This document shows, one piece after another, positions 1 to 9,980 of a stretch of 64,000 bases of DNA. Location: positions 27,315,993-27,379,992 of the forward strand of contig JBCNJP010000013.1 of the NCBI GenBank assembly GCA_039602395.1, given 5' to 3'. The stretch comes from Deinandra increscens subsp. villosa (lineage: Eukaryota; Streptophyta; Magnoliopsida; Asterales; Asteraceae). A program made the translations under genes and the position numbers. The notes under the pieces were generated by a model that worked only from the letters and a program-made list of their open reading frames with translations, had not been told where the DNA came from and made no database searches. Position 1 is the first letter of the stretch; every line of letters begins with the position of its first letter.

Positions 1-15
1 TAATCCAAATACAAA

Positions 16-1267
16 TTAATTGTTTGACATTAGTTGAGTCGCTATCTCGTCACGTAAAATAGCCATATCCTCAATGCTTTGTGAACCCCATTCCATGTCG
101 TGAACCGATTGAGTATGATTTTCCTCGTCTTGTGAATTTGCAAACAAAGTATCCTCGTCACATTCCATAAATAACTGATCATGAATATTCCATTTCCTTA
201 TAAAGTTATGGATTGCAAAACAAGCAATCACTATGTCTCTTTGTATTTTGAATGGAAAAGGGGCCATTTGTTTTAGGATAGGGAATCTTGCCTTCAAAAC
301 ACCATATGCGCGCTCAATAACATTTCGGAGTTGTGCGTGAGCATGGTTGAATTTTTCTTCCTTTGTCAATGCACGTTGTCGTCGAAAATCAACTAACCAG
401 TATCTTGTATTACGGTAAGGAGCCATAAACCCACAAGTGTTGGTGTATGCAGCGTCGCAAAGGTAATATTTACCTGTAAACGTTAGTATCGTAAGTATTA
501 CACAAAAAAAAAATAGATAATCAATTACATCAAAGTTAGGGGATTTTTGTTTAAAAACCTGGTGGGGGGAAAGGAAAGCCAGAAGTCGGATTAAAGGCAA
601 CTTCTTTCAAAACTCGTGAATCGTGTGCTATGCCCTCCCATCCAGCCCATACGAAGGTGAATATCATATCAAAATTACAGATTCCCAAGACATTTTGAAA
701 GCAATCGCCTTTCCCTCTGCCCCTATAACGATTCTGTTGATCGGAAGGTACGATTGCATGTACTAGAGTTCCATCTAATGCACCTATTGCTCCAGGAAAT
801 ACTTGTTTTAGCTTTCTATGTCGGTCTGAAGCATCTGCAATTGGATTAGAAGATGTTGGAACTATAACTTCTCTTGCAAAATTCATCATTGCATTTAGAA
901 CCTCGTGAAAACATCTATGAATTGTTTCTGTCGAATGTTGAAACCTCCGCTTAACCATTCGCATACGCTCGTTATGTCCTATAGTAATCAGAAACATAGC
1001 CATCTTTTCTTGAAATGTTATTGACCTACTACTATGCAACCAATTTCTTTGGTTAAAATGATTGCACAATAGTACATACGCATCGCGTGACATGCGCATC
1101 ATCTCAAGACATTGTGTAGAAGAGCCATGCAACAATTCTTGTGTGTATTCATGACCAGTCAATGCCGAATTCAGATCTCTTACACCTTCATTCATTGTTG
1201 ACAATAATACTAGCCAATGCCAACAAAGAAAAAGGAAAGTTACAATATCCTCGTCATCGGAATCCAT
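16..1267 (-). CDS. PIF/Harbinger DDE transposase (HARBI1-like nuclease), two exons
   Basis: Transposase that cuts and joins the ends of PIF/Harbinger elements. The ATG is at 1267 and exon 1 runs to 559. An 85-base intron (558-474, donor GTTTTT, acceptor TTTACAG) splits a glycine codon, and exon 2 runs from 473 to the stop at 16-18, giving roughly 390 residues. The DDE_Tnp_4 catalytic residues are visible: D in GALDGT, D in IAHDSRVL, D in LCDAAY just after the intron, and E in NVIERAYGVLK. The N-terminal part carries helix-rich motifs usual for the family. I see no stop or frameshift, so it may be functional if transcribed. The separate Myb-like ORF1 protein normally needed with it is damaged here. 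Confidence 0.9.
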
Positions 1268-1494
1268 AGCTACCTGTCATCCAATATTATCAGAACATAT
1301 AAATAACATTCAATAAATATGTGATCCAAATATCATTTCATATCATAAACATGATCCCAAAATATATCATCCAAAAGACATCTCAAAAGAAAAAGACAAC
1401 ATCCCAAAATATATCATCCAAAAAGACATCATACCAAAATATAAAACCCAAAAGACATCATCCATATCATAAAACCTAAAAGACATCCACAAAC

Positions 1495-2130
1495 CTAAAA
1501 TCCAAACATTCCATACTTCGCTCCTGCCATCTTAACCCATAGCTCACAATGTTCTTCTTCAAGTCCAAGAAACACCTTCCTCATATCAGCACTCTCACCA
1601 AATAACAAAAGCGACGTCTTGAACCTTGCATCTGTTGGTCCCCATCCTAATGTCTTCAACTTCTGCAAGCATTGATTCATATCATTGTGTTTCTCAAGCA
1701 TCATATTTGCCACCTTGGTAATACTATTCCCAACTTCCAAGACCTTTGATTTGAATGTTTCTTTGGCTTTTCCTTTTTTGGGTCGAATTGGTGACTCATC
1801 ACTAACACCTTGACTCGATGATTTTCTTTTAGCTGACCGTTCTGAAAACTCTTCACTACCACCTTGACTTGGTGGTGTTGTTTTGTTCCTTTGACTAACC
1901 ACAAGTGGCATTTCATTGTCATCAATGTCCTCATATTCATTGTCATCAAACACCTCTTCAGAGTCACGCGGAAGTGTAGAAGATGGACCCCAACTATCAA
2001 CGCCAGTTGAAGTAGATCCTTCAAACAATTGAATGCATAACTCGGGATATTCAAGTGGTGTTGTTCTCAAAGATTCTATGTTTTTGTTGGACTACGCGGA
2101 AAAAATTAAAAAATTACTATAAGGTTATAG

Positions 2131-2173
<43 letters not shown>

Positions 2174-2596
2174 CGAAATACCTTAATCTCAAGTTGCCAT
2201 TCCTCTTCCGATAAGTTAAACATGTTTTTTACAGGGTCATAGACATTGCCAGTTTTGTTCTTAAGCTTTGACCAAGCTGTAAACCTCCTTTTCAAGTGAT
2301 CATATTTGTTCTTCATTTTTTTTTTGATCCACTTCAAAATCATATTCCTTTTTCATTTTTTCTCCAATTATTCTCCATGAAGCCGGCTTTAGAGTCCCAC
2401 CATTAAGTGCCACTTCATGAATACATAATTCTAAAAAGGTTTTATCAACTCCTTCTTTCTTCCAATTTGTTCTAAGCTTTTTTGGTTCCATTTCCTTAAC
2501 AAACAAACACCTACCATCATTCACAAACCCATATCCAACAAGTAAAAATGAAACAAAAAACAACATCAAACATTGAGCATCAACCAATTTCTCCAT
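1495..2596 (-). pseudogene. PIF/Harbinger ORF1, Myb/SANT-like DNA-binding protein, frameshifted
   Basis: Partner protein of the transposase with an N-terminal Myb/SANT-like (trihelix-type) domain. The domain begins at LRTNWKKE and runs through WRIIGEKM to KYDHLKRRF. The probable start is the ATG at 2491; an upstream in-frame ATG lies at 2596. An A10 run on the coding strand (2316-2325) puts the two halves of the domain in different frames, and nine As would restore the frame. A phase-0 intron follows at 2181-2092 (donor AAG|GTATTT, acceptor GCGTAG), holding a GT microsatellite. Exon 2 runs from 2091 with PLEYPELCIQLFEGS, the conserved region after the Myb domain, then a basic, serine-rich tail. 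The family call is firm; whether the slip is real or a sequencing error is open. Confidence 0.8.
2129..2168. repeat. (TA)n(TG)n microsatellite in ORF1 intron
   Basis: A short TA run followed by about 13 TG dinucleotides lies wholly inside the predicted 90-base intron of the Harbinger ORF1 gene. It is probably length-polymorphic and has no predicted coding effect. Confidence 0.9.
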
Positions 2597-3238
2597 TCAC
2601 ATATTAAAAAAAATCATATAAAACATGTAGCATCAACCAAGAAACCATATCGAAGGACCTAATATCACACCACATGTTTTGAGCACCAAAAACACACTAA
2701 ACAATGAACAATAACATAATTAGAGCATTAAATTAAACCAACATGTAAAAAAAAACCCTAGATCTTGAGAAAAACTAACAAAATTTGGGGAAAACTATAT
2801 TCAACAACAATTCGAGCATGGATACAACTATAAATGACTGATTTAGAGCATAAAACAGCAACAATTTGTAGAAAATCTGTAGATTTCGAACAAACCCTAA
2901 AAAAAAACTTACTTGGAGAATTGGGGGGGAGGGGCAGCGCCGTCGCCGGAGCTGTGGCTGGTAGCGGAGAGGAAGGAACGACGGAGAGGAGGCGCAGCGC
3001 CGTCGCCGGAGCAGTGGGCGCCGGACGGATGATTCGCCGGAGCTGAGGCTGGTAGCGGCGTAGCAGAGAGCGACAGGGGAGGGGAGGGAACGCGTTCTTT
3101 TTTTTTTTGTGTTTCTGAATGAAAAAGTAACCCTTTAAACCCTTATTCATTCATTTATTTTTTTTAGATTAAGAGGTAACGAAACAAACACCTCTTAATG
3201 AAATATCTGACCGAAAAATACATTCCTTTCAGTTAAGA
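2597..3238 (-). other. Harbinger 5' leader with GC-rich repeat
   Basis: Upstream of ORF1 on the minus strand, with no convincing coding region. From 2931 to about 3065 it is GC-rich and internally repeated: the string GCAGCGCCGTCGCCGGAG occurs twice with a 60-base period, and a related GGCTGGTAGCGG block recurs near 2957 and 3047. Open frames here are low-complexity Pro/Ala/Ser translations of the repeat. It is probably the promoter and 5' UTR of the element. Confidence 0.5.
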
Positions 3239-3266
3239 CCTCAATAAGAGGGAAACAAACAGGCCC
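3239..3266 (+). repeat. Terminal inverted repeat (right end) of Harbinger element
   Basis: The outermost bases, read inward from 3266 on the minus strand, begin GGGCCTGTTTGTTTCCCTCT, the typical PIF/Harbinger terminal sequence. TAA follows at 3267-3269. The partner repeat is outside the window. Confidence 0.75.
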
Positions 3267-3268
3267 TA

Positions 3269-3311
3269 AGTCTAGACATACTTTGTTATGCTTTACAAAA
3301 GTGTCTAGACT
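3269..3311. repeat. Short inverted repeat beside the Harbinger end
   Basis: AGTCTAGACA (3269-3278) and its exact complement TGTCTAGACT (3302-3311) flank 23 bases. It could form a hairpin or be a remnant of a small foldback element. It starts inside the putative TAA target duplication. Confidence 0.6.
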
Positions 3312-3382
3312 ATTAAAAAAACACCTTTTTTAATTATGTGACATTATATTTAAAAACCTAAACAAAATACAACTACAAAATC
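3312..3382. other. AT-rich flank between Harbinger and LINE insertions
   Basis: A short AT-rich stretch with no feature. It is the left half of the site entered by the LINE-derived insertion; the matching right flank resumes at 6178. Confidence 0.5.
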
Positions 3383-4151
3383 AAATAAACTTCACTAAGC
3401 CCCCCACATTAATCCAAGAGGAATAAAAACGGAAAGGACAAGGCCCGAAATCCACCGAAGAGATTTTAAGAATAAGGGGGCAGTGATCCGTAAGAAGACG
3501 CGGAAGAGCCGTAAGCGCAGCGTGGGGCCACCTGCACATGAAAGAGGAACTAACAAGGATACGGTCAATTTTACTAAAAGATTTACCGTTCCCATGAGAG
3601 TAAGTGAATTTTCTTCCGCCCATCGGATATTCCATAAGATTGGCCTCGTGGATAAAATTATTGAAGTGATTAGCGCCAGCGGGGTGGAATTCCGAGTACA
3701 ATCGGTCCTCGGGGAAACGCACTTCGTTGAAATCTCCAGCAACAATCCAAAGATTATCCGAGTCAATCAGTCCCAACAGTTTAGCCCACAATCTTTGCTT
3801 AGCCGAGGCCCCTTGGGGCGCATAAACATTGATGATGTTTAACGCATCCGAGGAGCCCAAGACCCTGCCTTTAACCACGATGAAATTGTCATCTTTGATG
3901 ATCTCGGAGTGTTGAAAAACGGCGGGGTTCCAAGAACATCCCAGCCCTCCAGATCGCCCAGACGCATCCACCCAAGTATCCACCGAACCATTTCTACCCC
4001 AAAAATTTCTGAAAGGAATTTTAGAGCCATCTCTGAATTGAGTCTCTTGGAAACAAAGAAAGTTAATTTTGTGAGAAACCCTGATGCCTTTAATCCAGAG
4101 ACCTTTACTTTTGTCTCCAACCCCACGAATATTCACAGAGAGCAAATCCAT
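3381..4151 (-). pseudogene. LINE ORF2 fragment: endonuclease domain only
   Basis: N-terminal endonuclease (exonuclease-endonuclease-phosphatase fold) of a plant L1 ORF2; reverse transcriptase and the C-terminal part are missing. Visible family motifs are N in VNIRG, E in CFQETQ, AGDFNEV, KIDRILVS and the terminal TDH (usually SDH) in LLTDHCPL. The last few codons read into the target-site duplication and flanking DNA. The start codon overlaps the ORF1 stop as TAATG. The domain itself has no stop or frameshift. A full ORF2 is well over 1000 residues, so only about a fifth remains. Confidence 0.88.
3383..3397. repeat. Target site duplication, left copy
   Basis: The 15 bases AAATAAACTTCACTA recur exactly at 6163-6177. 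They bracket the LINE-derived sequence and mark a target-primed retrotransposition event. The A-rich start is usual for L1 endonuclease sites when the inserted RNA reads left to right. Confidence 0.9.
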
Positions 4152-6162
4152 TAAACCACAATATCATCCCCATTGCCCATGATGATTTCCGCAACTTTAC
4201 TTTGATGTTCCTCCAATTGAATGCCAACACAAGCGTTAATTCTAATCGTATCAGCAACCTCATCAACAAGAGCAATGCCCCGCATTTCCAAGGATGTACC
4301 CGGCCCAGGTTCTGAAACAGTATCCCCCTGCTGCGTGGTGCTTAACTGATCAGATCTGGGGACCCATTTTTTCCTACGCTTGAGAGCAGATCCAGATTGG
4401 GGTTTCAGTTTAGGCATCGCATTGAGGTTTATGCTTGGCATACTTTCCAGAGAAGCCGCATCGGAGAGGGGTAATTGGCGATTAGGTCCCGCAAAGGAGG
4501 GGGATGGAATAAAAGTGATGGGTGGGGTTGGAGATCTTCTCCTTTTCTGGGCGGAAGAAAGAACAGAACCAATAGGCCCATTATGGTCTGACAAGGGCCC
4601 AAGGTCATAGCCCACATCCCCATTTGGGCCTAAATTACGAATCCCAGAGATCTCGGGGGCATCGCCGTCACCCACGTGCATGGGAGCAGGAGACGAAGAG
4701 CTAGTCCCATCGCCTTCCACGTCGTCGTTATCCCTAGCCGGAGCAACGGAATCTTCTCCGGACGGGGCGCCGACGATCATCAAACGGCCAACAAAGTCAG
4801 GTTCCCAGTTCTCAAAAACTTCATCGATCTCACATCGGAATCTCCTACCTCTCCATACGACATTGATAACGTCCGAGATTCTTGCTCCATTGCTTACCAA
4901 TACTCCAACCTTGGATTTAGACAGGTTAAGATCAACAGTGTTGGCAGTAGAAGATTGAATAACCTTCCCAAAGGTACCACCGATTGAATCAAAAAACTCC
5001 CCATCCCACAGGTGAGGTGGCACCCCACGAATGCAAAGCCATGCAACCCTCTCCGGCGCAAAGGATTGCCCGTTCCACCGTTCCAGTTTAGAGAACCAAC
5101 TCTTCCAAATGTCAGAGTACTCAAGGAAGAGGGTAGCAGCATCATGATCCGGAAAGGTAAGAAGAACAAATAACCCTCCAATGTATCTAGGCTTGCACTT
5201 TAGAACCTCCACAAGGTCCGTCAGCTTATCCATGTTGCAGAGATGGCGAAAATCGATCGCCTGCCCCAGTAAAGCTTTACCTTCCCATTCACATAATGGG
5301 GTAGTTAACTGATCCCCAAGGTCGATGACCTTTTGTTTCCCAGTATCATGGATGCCTTTAATGACGGATGCGAAGGACCTACCAGAGGTAACTCCGGCCA
5401 CCGGGGCTCCCCCGGACGCCGGCGGGTTAGACGAAGTCGCCTCTCCCCCGTGTCTAGGGATACGAGACGGCGGAGCGTCTTGCACAATCCGTTTCCCATC
5501 CCTGTTGAAACGTTCCACATTAGCCGACATCTTGAGATTGCCAATGCGAACATCGGCAAGCTTCTCTTCAAGGCCCCATTTGTCCCTGACGCCTTCAAAC
5601 TTGATGAAACCAAATACATCTCCGGATCTGCTCCTCCGACGAGAGATAAAAACATCCACAACTTTGCCCAAGTGCTTGCATTTAGCCATGACCGTTTCTT
5701 TCCGACAACCCTCAGGAAGATTGGAGATGTAAAAAGAAACAATCTCACCAAACTGGAAAGCAGCATCCGACCTGCCGCTGCGTTTTCTTTCGACCCGCTT
5801 CCACCCTGCCGTATCGTCTACCATATCTCTCCCACCAAGAACCCTTTTAAAACACCAAAGAAACAAGACCAGAAACTTCCTCTTCTTGGAAAACAACCGC
5901 TAATCCGTCCAAACCCCAATAGGGCAGCTCGTATTACCCCTCTCAAACCAAACAATGGAAGATACAATCTACGTTGAGGATGGGAAGAACCCTAACAAAA
6001 CCCAACGTAAAGATCACTAACCCACTGAACAGCAAGAAAGATAATCACAGGTGTGCTAGAGGGGAAGGAGAAGACAGCGGTGCAAAAAAGTTGCCGGAAA
6101 AAGGCTTTCCGGCAAGGGAAGCGGCGGAAGCCCTAATTAGGGGAGAGAGAAGTTCAAAAAAA
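3398..6162 (-). mobile_element. L1-like LINE, 5' half only, inserted with A-tail on the antisense side
   Basis: Coding sense is minus: 5' UTR about 6155-5897, ORF1, then the start of ORF2 containing only the endonuclease. No reverse transcriptase follows, because the element stops abruptly at 3398. Flanking 15-bp target duplications are perfect. A plus-strand run of ten As (6156-6165) lies directly before the right duplication. In ordinary L1 insertion the A-tail follows the 3' end of the sense RNA, here expected on the left, where none is seen. The layout therefore suggests that an antisense RNA covering the LINE 5' region was inserted. Confidence 0.85.
4151..5896 (-). CDS. LINE ORF1: RRM protein with DUF4283-like region
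   Basis: RNA-binding chaperone-type ORF1 of a plant L1 element, 581 residues, uninterrupted. Near residues 45-105 is an RRM: the RNP2-like strand is VSFYISNLP and the RNP1-like strand is GDVFGFIKF. Around residues 235-330 is the conserved block PRYIGGLFVLLTF ... WLCIRGVPPHLWD, typical of plant DUF4283-type LINE proteins. The C-terminal third is acidic, then serine- and proline-rich with a basic patch (LKRRKKW). I see no CCHC zinc knuckle. The stop overlaps the ORF2 start in the pentamer TAATG at 4153-4149, which suggests termination-reinitiation for ORF2. It is intact but stranded in a truncated insertion, so expression is doubtful. Confidence 0.82.
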   Translation of the reverse strand: MFSKKRKFLVLFLWCFKRVLGGRDMVDDTAGWKRVERKRSGRSDAAFQFGEIVSFYISNLPEGCRKETVMAKCKHLGKVVDVFISRRRSRSGDVFGFIKFEGVRDKWGLEEKLADVRIGNLKMSANVERFNRDGKRIVQDAPPSRIPRHGGEATSSNPPASGGAPVAGVTSGRSFASVIKGIHDTGKQKVIDLGDQLTTPLCEWEGKALLGQAIDFRHLCNMDKLTDLVEVLKCKPRYIGGLFVLLTFPDHDAATLFLEYSDIWKSWFSKLERWNGQSFAPERVAWLCIRGVPPHLWDGEFFDSIGGTFGKVIQSSTANTVDLNLSKSKVGVLVSNGARISDVINVVWRGRRFRCEIDEVFENWEPDFVGRLMIVGAPSGEDSVAPARDNDDVEGDGTSSSSPAPMHVGDGDAPEISGIRNLGPNGDVGYDLGPLSDHNGPIGSVLSSAQKRRRSPTPPITFIPSPSFAGPNRQLPLSDAASLESMPSINLNAMPKLKPQSGSALKRRKKWVPRSDQLSTTQQGDTVSEPGPGTSLEMRGIALVDEVADTIRINACVGIQLEEHQSKVAEIIMGNGDDIVV

Positions 6163-6177
6163 AAATAAACTTCACTA
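6163..6177. repeat. Target site duplication, right copy
   Basis: Exact copy of 3383-3397. It is preceded by the plus-strand A-run, which merges with the first As of the duplication. Confidence 0.9.
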
Positions 6178-7923
6178 TTATATTCCTAATGCACAAGTTA
6201 CAAGTATTTTATGCAGTTTGGTTCCTGAAGCGAGATTTACAAGCTGTTGATGCTTCATTTTCTTTAATCATCTACAAAGCTTATGGTACAACAGCCCAAT
6301 GCGTGTTACTTTACCCGTCAAATGGAAGCGCGTTGCCGACCATTTCTTTGGTTGCGTGTTTTTGTTTCTCTATAGTCTTCACTGTTTGCGCATGTCTCAA
6401 GCTTTGTGGGTATTAGACTATTATCACCACGCTTCTTCAACCTAAGCCACATGTTTGTGATTGTTAGGGTTTTGAAAATATAACCAGTTCCCTTTTTTAT
6501 CGCAGATTTCATTCCATACCTCCTTCACCTCCATTTGTTTCTCTAATGTTGATGATCGAACTCAACACCAAGCCACAGTTACAAATGAACATCAATGAAG
6601 AAAAGTTGATTTCCAGATATTATCTTGATTCTATTTAATCCATTCAAATATTATGTTGATTACAGTTGGTTTTGTCTTGATGAATCACTTAATTTCCAGA
6701 TTTGTTGTTTGATTGTAGTAAATTTGAGGCCAAAATGATCGAAAACAGGGAAGGGGAAGCTAACTGTATGGAGTTGTCGCCAGCGACCCTGATCTTCCCC
6801 AAGTTAGAAATTGGGTAAGAATTCTTTGGTGTTCTGTGCTCCTTCCCTCTCCAAGTATGTTGGCATGTGTACTCTTTCGATTAATTTGTAATTCTTCAAA
6901 TTGGCCTCTAAATTATTGTAAATCCGTTTCGTTGTTTGTTCCTCCGTGAAGAATCGGCATGCTTAGATTTATTTTTCTGTGATTTTGGAAGCTTCAGGCC
7001 TGCGTTAACCCTCTTTCTTTTTTATTCTTTTGTGAACCTGCTTATGGGTTTTTTTAACAAGTTTTCGCAACAGTTCTTTGCCTCTTATGTATTTTGTTCT
7101 TTGGTTTGGTTTGTCATTGTCTTTCTTTGATTCATATGTGCTGATGGTTTGGTATTCTCCATCAATAATTTGTTAATGGCGTTTGTCATGAGTGTTTGCA
7201 CGCTAGGTGTTTGTATGAATGTCTATATGATGTTGGTCTTTGCCATTATTTTGTTGTGGCTGTTTTTTTTAAACTTTTTTTTTCGGGTGCAGGTGTGGGA
7301 ATTAATCTATGTGCATCGTTGGATATGATTTAAGGTAAGCTTCTTATGACACTTGCATCGTCTATATTGATGTTGTTTTGTATATTTTATTACTTAATAT
7401 GTTGTTATGTGTTGTAGTTGTTTACCTATAGAGTAAGATATCATTATTAAATAAGTAGTAAACCCATTAAAAATCAAACCTGTTGCATAAAAAGAAAGGC
7501 TATCAAGTTTTACAAAAGTAAATGAAAGCAGTAACATGGTCAAGTTGAGCCCACAATTATAGATCATTAAACAGCCACACTGCACATTATACTAAGCTGC
7601 ATACTTAAAAAATAAAAATATATATACTTCTGAATAACCTTTTAAAAAAAACCCAACTTATAAAGCTACTGAAACTTTAACAAAACCACGACGTAATTGG
7701 TGCACAACAAAGTGTCATTTCATTTGCCCACAATAAGTTTGTACACATGTTCTGTTGCAGTCCTCACATTTGGCTAAACGATCTGTTTAAAATCTAATAT
7801 TGGGTTTTTGTATTTCAAAAGTTGTTTGAGTTTGTATGCATGTATGGAAGCCTGTGTGGAAAGATATAAACGCTATTTTCCATCTTTTTCCACATCTTTG
7901 AGTTTATACACCAATCTAAAGAG

Positions 7924-8040
7924 GTGAGCTTTGTGGAGATGGTTGTGCCTTATGGTGATCCAAATGATCCTCATTACAGAAATAATGCATCTGATGTTGG
8001 TGAAGATGGCCTTAGAAAGAATGCTCATTCTCTTAAGAAG
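7924..8040 (+). pseudogene. Copper amine oxidase exon fragment
   Basis: Thirty-nine codons read without a stop as VSFVEMVVPYGDPNDPHY, then a GEDGL...KNAHSLKK motif. This is the strongly conserved plant copper amine oxidase region that precedes GCDCLG in the intact enzymes, which oxidise primary amines and polyamines in peroxisomes or the apoplast. A GTTTGT donor follows immediately. The next exon encoding the GCDCLG region, the topaquinone site and the copper-binding histidines are not found in the downstream sequence. It is therefore an isolated captured exon and cannot make an enzyme. Confidence 0.82.
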
Positions 8041-8221
8041 GTTTGTTTTATTTGTGTTGTACTAAAACTAAGATGGCCTATATTGAGTTGAATTTGTTCA
8101 AAAATTTGATTTTACAAAACATGTAAATTGAACATTTCCTCATCATCTTAGATCAGGATTTTCAATTTACGAAGACAAGTGGACATCCAATATCTTATAT
8201 ATCACAACTATATTTTGCAGG

Positions 8222-8862
8222 TGCCTCTATCCTAAAGGATTTTCTTAGTGATGGAACATTCACAGTCGACCGATCAAATGCGAGAACATAAAAAAGGTAC
8301 GAAGCTATGAGATTTCAGCATAAGCATTGATTTTAGCACTGTAGTATTCAAGAATTTGGATGGAAACTCACGCATATGATTACTGAATCAACAAATAATA
8401 TTATATAACAACTTGGTTTTATTGTACATTTATTGTTTACTATTGTCTTTTCTGCAATATAATAGAAAGAGTACTTCTATCACCAACATACTTGAGTAAA
8501 GGGGCTCTAGCATTGCAGCATTTAGCCAAGAAAAATATGACAGGAGAAGACAGGCACAAGCTAGATGGCAATATTTATTCACACATTAACAAATTATAGT
8601 TGTAGCTATTGTTATTAACTAATTATGACTATTAGTTGATTATGGCTAAGTAAATAGACAAATTAGACAAATACTAAATAGGATTTGGTTTTTATTTGAT
8701 GAACAATTAAATTAGTGTTGGTGTATTAATAATACACATAATATATTTGGTCAATTTGCTTTGGTAAATTGCAGGAGGTGTTGCAATGATGTTTGGGTCT
8801 TCATGTGATCAATACTTGATAATGATTGAAGCAAACGCCATGGGAATTTTAGAAACTCCAGG
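8222..8862 (+). pseudogene. Unidentified exon-like fragments
   Basis: Three blocks read like coding sequence, but I do not recognise them. The first, about 8222-8290 after TTTTGCAG, contains SILKDFLSDGTFTVDRS. The second, about 8465-8600, contains SKGALALQHLAKKNMTGED and ends in a stop. The third, about 8775-8862 after AATTGCAG and before GTCAG, contains DQYLIMIEANAMGILETPG. All are on the same strand as the copper amine oxidase fragment and separated by AT-rich intron-like DNA. They may come from one or more captured host genes. No intact reading frame links them. Confidence 0.35.
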
Positions 8863-9800
8863 TCAGATTTCTTAAATGTGTTAATTTTATTAGTGGAGTT
8901 AGACTTTTTCAAATGAGTCACATTTTTTAAAATCTTCAAACATACAAGACTTATTAATTTGGGACATTCCTATTAAAATAATTAAATAATTCACATAATG
9001 GGTCAGGTTCATTTTTAATCAGTCTAGATTTTTTATATGAGATATAGGTGCAGATATATTTATGCGAAGTTATATGATTTACAAGATCTTAGCAGAAACT
9101 ATGGTATGTTTAGCTACTTTGATATTCAAATAACCTTTGCGTCATTGTTTAATTTGTTTTGTGTTATATATTTCATATTTTAAATATATTTTGATTCATA
9201 TAGAAACTCAAAGGCATGCTATGCTAACAAAAGATGGATATGATCATGTTAAATTATGTTCTGTAGGCTTTTGTAACCGAGATGTAAAATCATAATCTCC
9301 TTTTAATTTACATATATATGTGATGGACAAGCCCACTAAATATTCAAATCAATTAGTGATTGAAGAAACCATTACAGAAATCGGGTCAGAAAAGGTGGGT
9401 TATACTTGGGTCAACTTGATACAAAAAGAATCCTGACTGAATTAAAGATATGAGCATGCATACTTCGATGCTCATTACTTATTTCCTATTTAATGTTTAT
9501 TTTCCCTTTTCACTCTAGGTATTTCGATTGCATTTTGAGAACATTCCTTCCATTGCTAGCTTAATTCTTGGCCGATTAAATGGTGATTTGTGGACTCTTT
9601 AGTCAATTTGCGTGGTGATTACTATTTTGTGAGTTGATTAGCGCCCTACGAGTTTAGTCGAGTTGTGTTCATCTGTACCTCGATTCTAATTCTTTATATT
9701 GTTATAATTTTTTCAGATAAATTTTATTACTTGCTTCATATAACGCTTCTCCACCCGTGACAACACGTTCGAGATTTCAAAACATCGAATCGAATAACAT

Positions 9801-9830
9801 CCGGCGCAACGCGCCGATCGCAACATCTTG
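9801..9830 (+). repeat. Helitron-like 3' terminal hairpin
   Basis: CCGGCGC-AAC-GCGCCG folds into a GC-rich hairpin in otherwise AT-rich DNA, followed after about ten bases by CTTG and then TTA. Helitrons end in a short hairpin followed by CTRR (usually CTAG) and insert 5' of T. The CTTG variant recurs at 19318 on the other strand. Confidence 0.45.
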
Positions 9831-9980
9831 TTATACTTAAACAGAAGAGAATAAAGATATCAGTTATATGATATAACCATTTTTCAAAAAGTAATAAATT
9901 AGTGTGAAATTTATTAAGGGTTAAAGTTAGTAAATTTAGATTTAAATGAAAAGATAAAAAAAAAAACTAAACTTCGTCCC

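Larger units (their letters stand above)
1..3266 (-). mobile_element. PIF/Harbinger DNA transposon, left end outside window
   Basis: The minus strand carries the two genes of a plant PIF/Harbinger element in series: a Myb/SANT-like ORF1, then a DDE transposase. On the plus strand the right end reads ...GAAACAAACAGGCCC at 3252-3266, followed by TAA. PIF/Harbinger and Tourist ends commonly start GGGCCTGTTTGTTT and sit beside a TAA/TTA target duplication. The other terminus lies left of base 1, so the target duplication cannot be confirmed. ORF1 has a one-base slip, so this copy probably does not make both proteins, although the transposase looks intact. Confidence 0.88.
6178..9830 (+). other. 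AT-rich segment with captured plus-strand gene fragments, possible Helitron
   Basis: No continuous gene is seen. Several short plus-strand stretches look like exons beside good splice signals. One is 6735-6814 (ATGATCGAAAACAGGG...) before a GTAAGAA donor; another is a short block near 7293-7335 between TGCAG and GTAAGC. A certain copper amine oxidase exon lies at 7924-8040. More unidentified blocks follow to about 9600. The segment ends at a GC-rich hairpin followed by CTTG (9801-9830), resembling a Helitron 3' terminus. Mixed fragments in one orientation ending at such a hairpin is the pattern left by gene-capturing Helitrons. I could not identify a 5' TC end, so the boundaries are inferred. 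Confidence 0.4.

Noticed and set aside
2758..3150. 130-codon minus-strand protein upstream of Harbinger ORF1
   Set aside because: Pro/Ala/Leu low-complexity translation of a GC-rich leader repeat, with no conserved motif.
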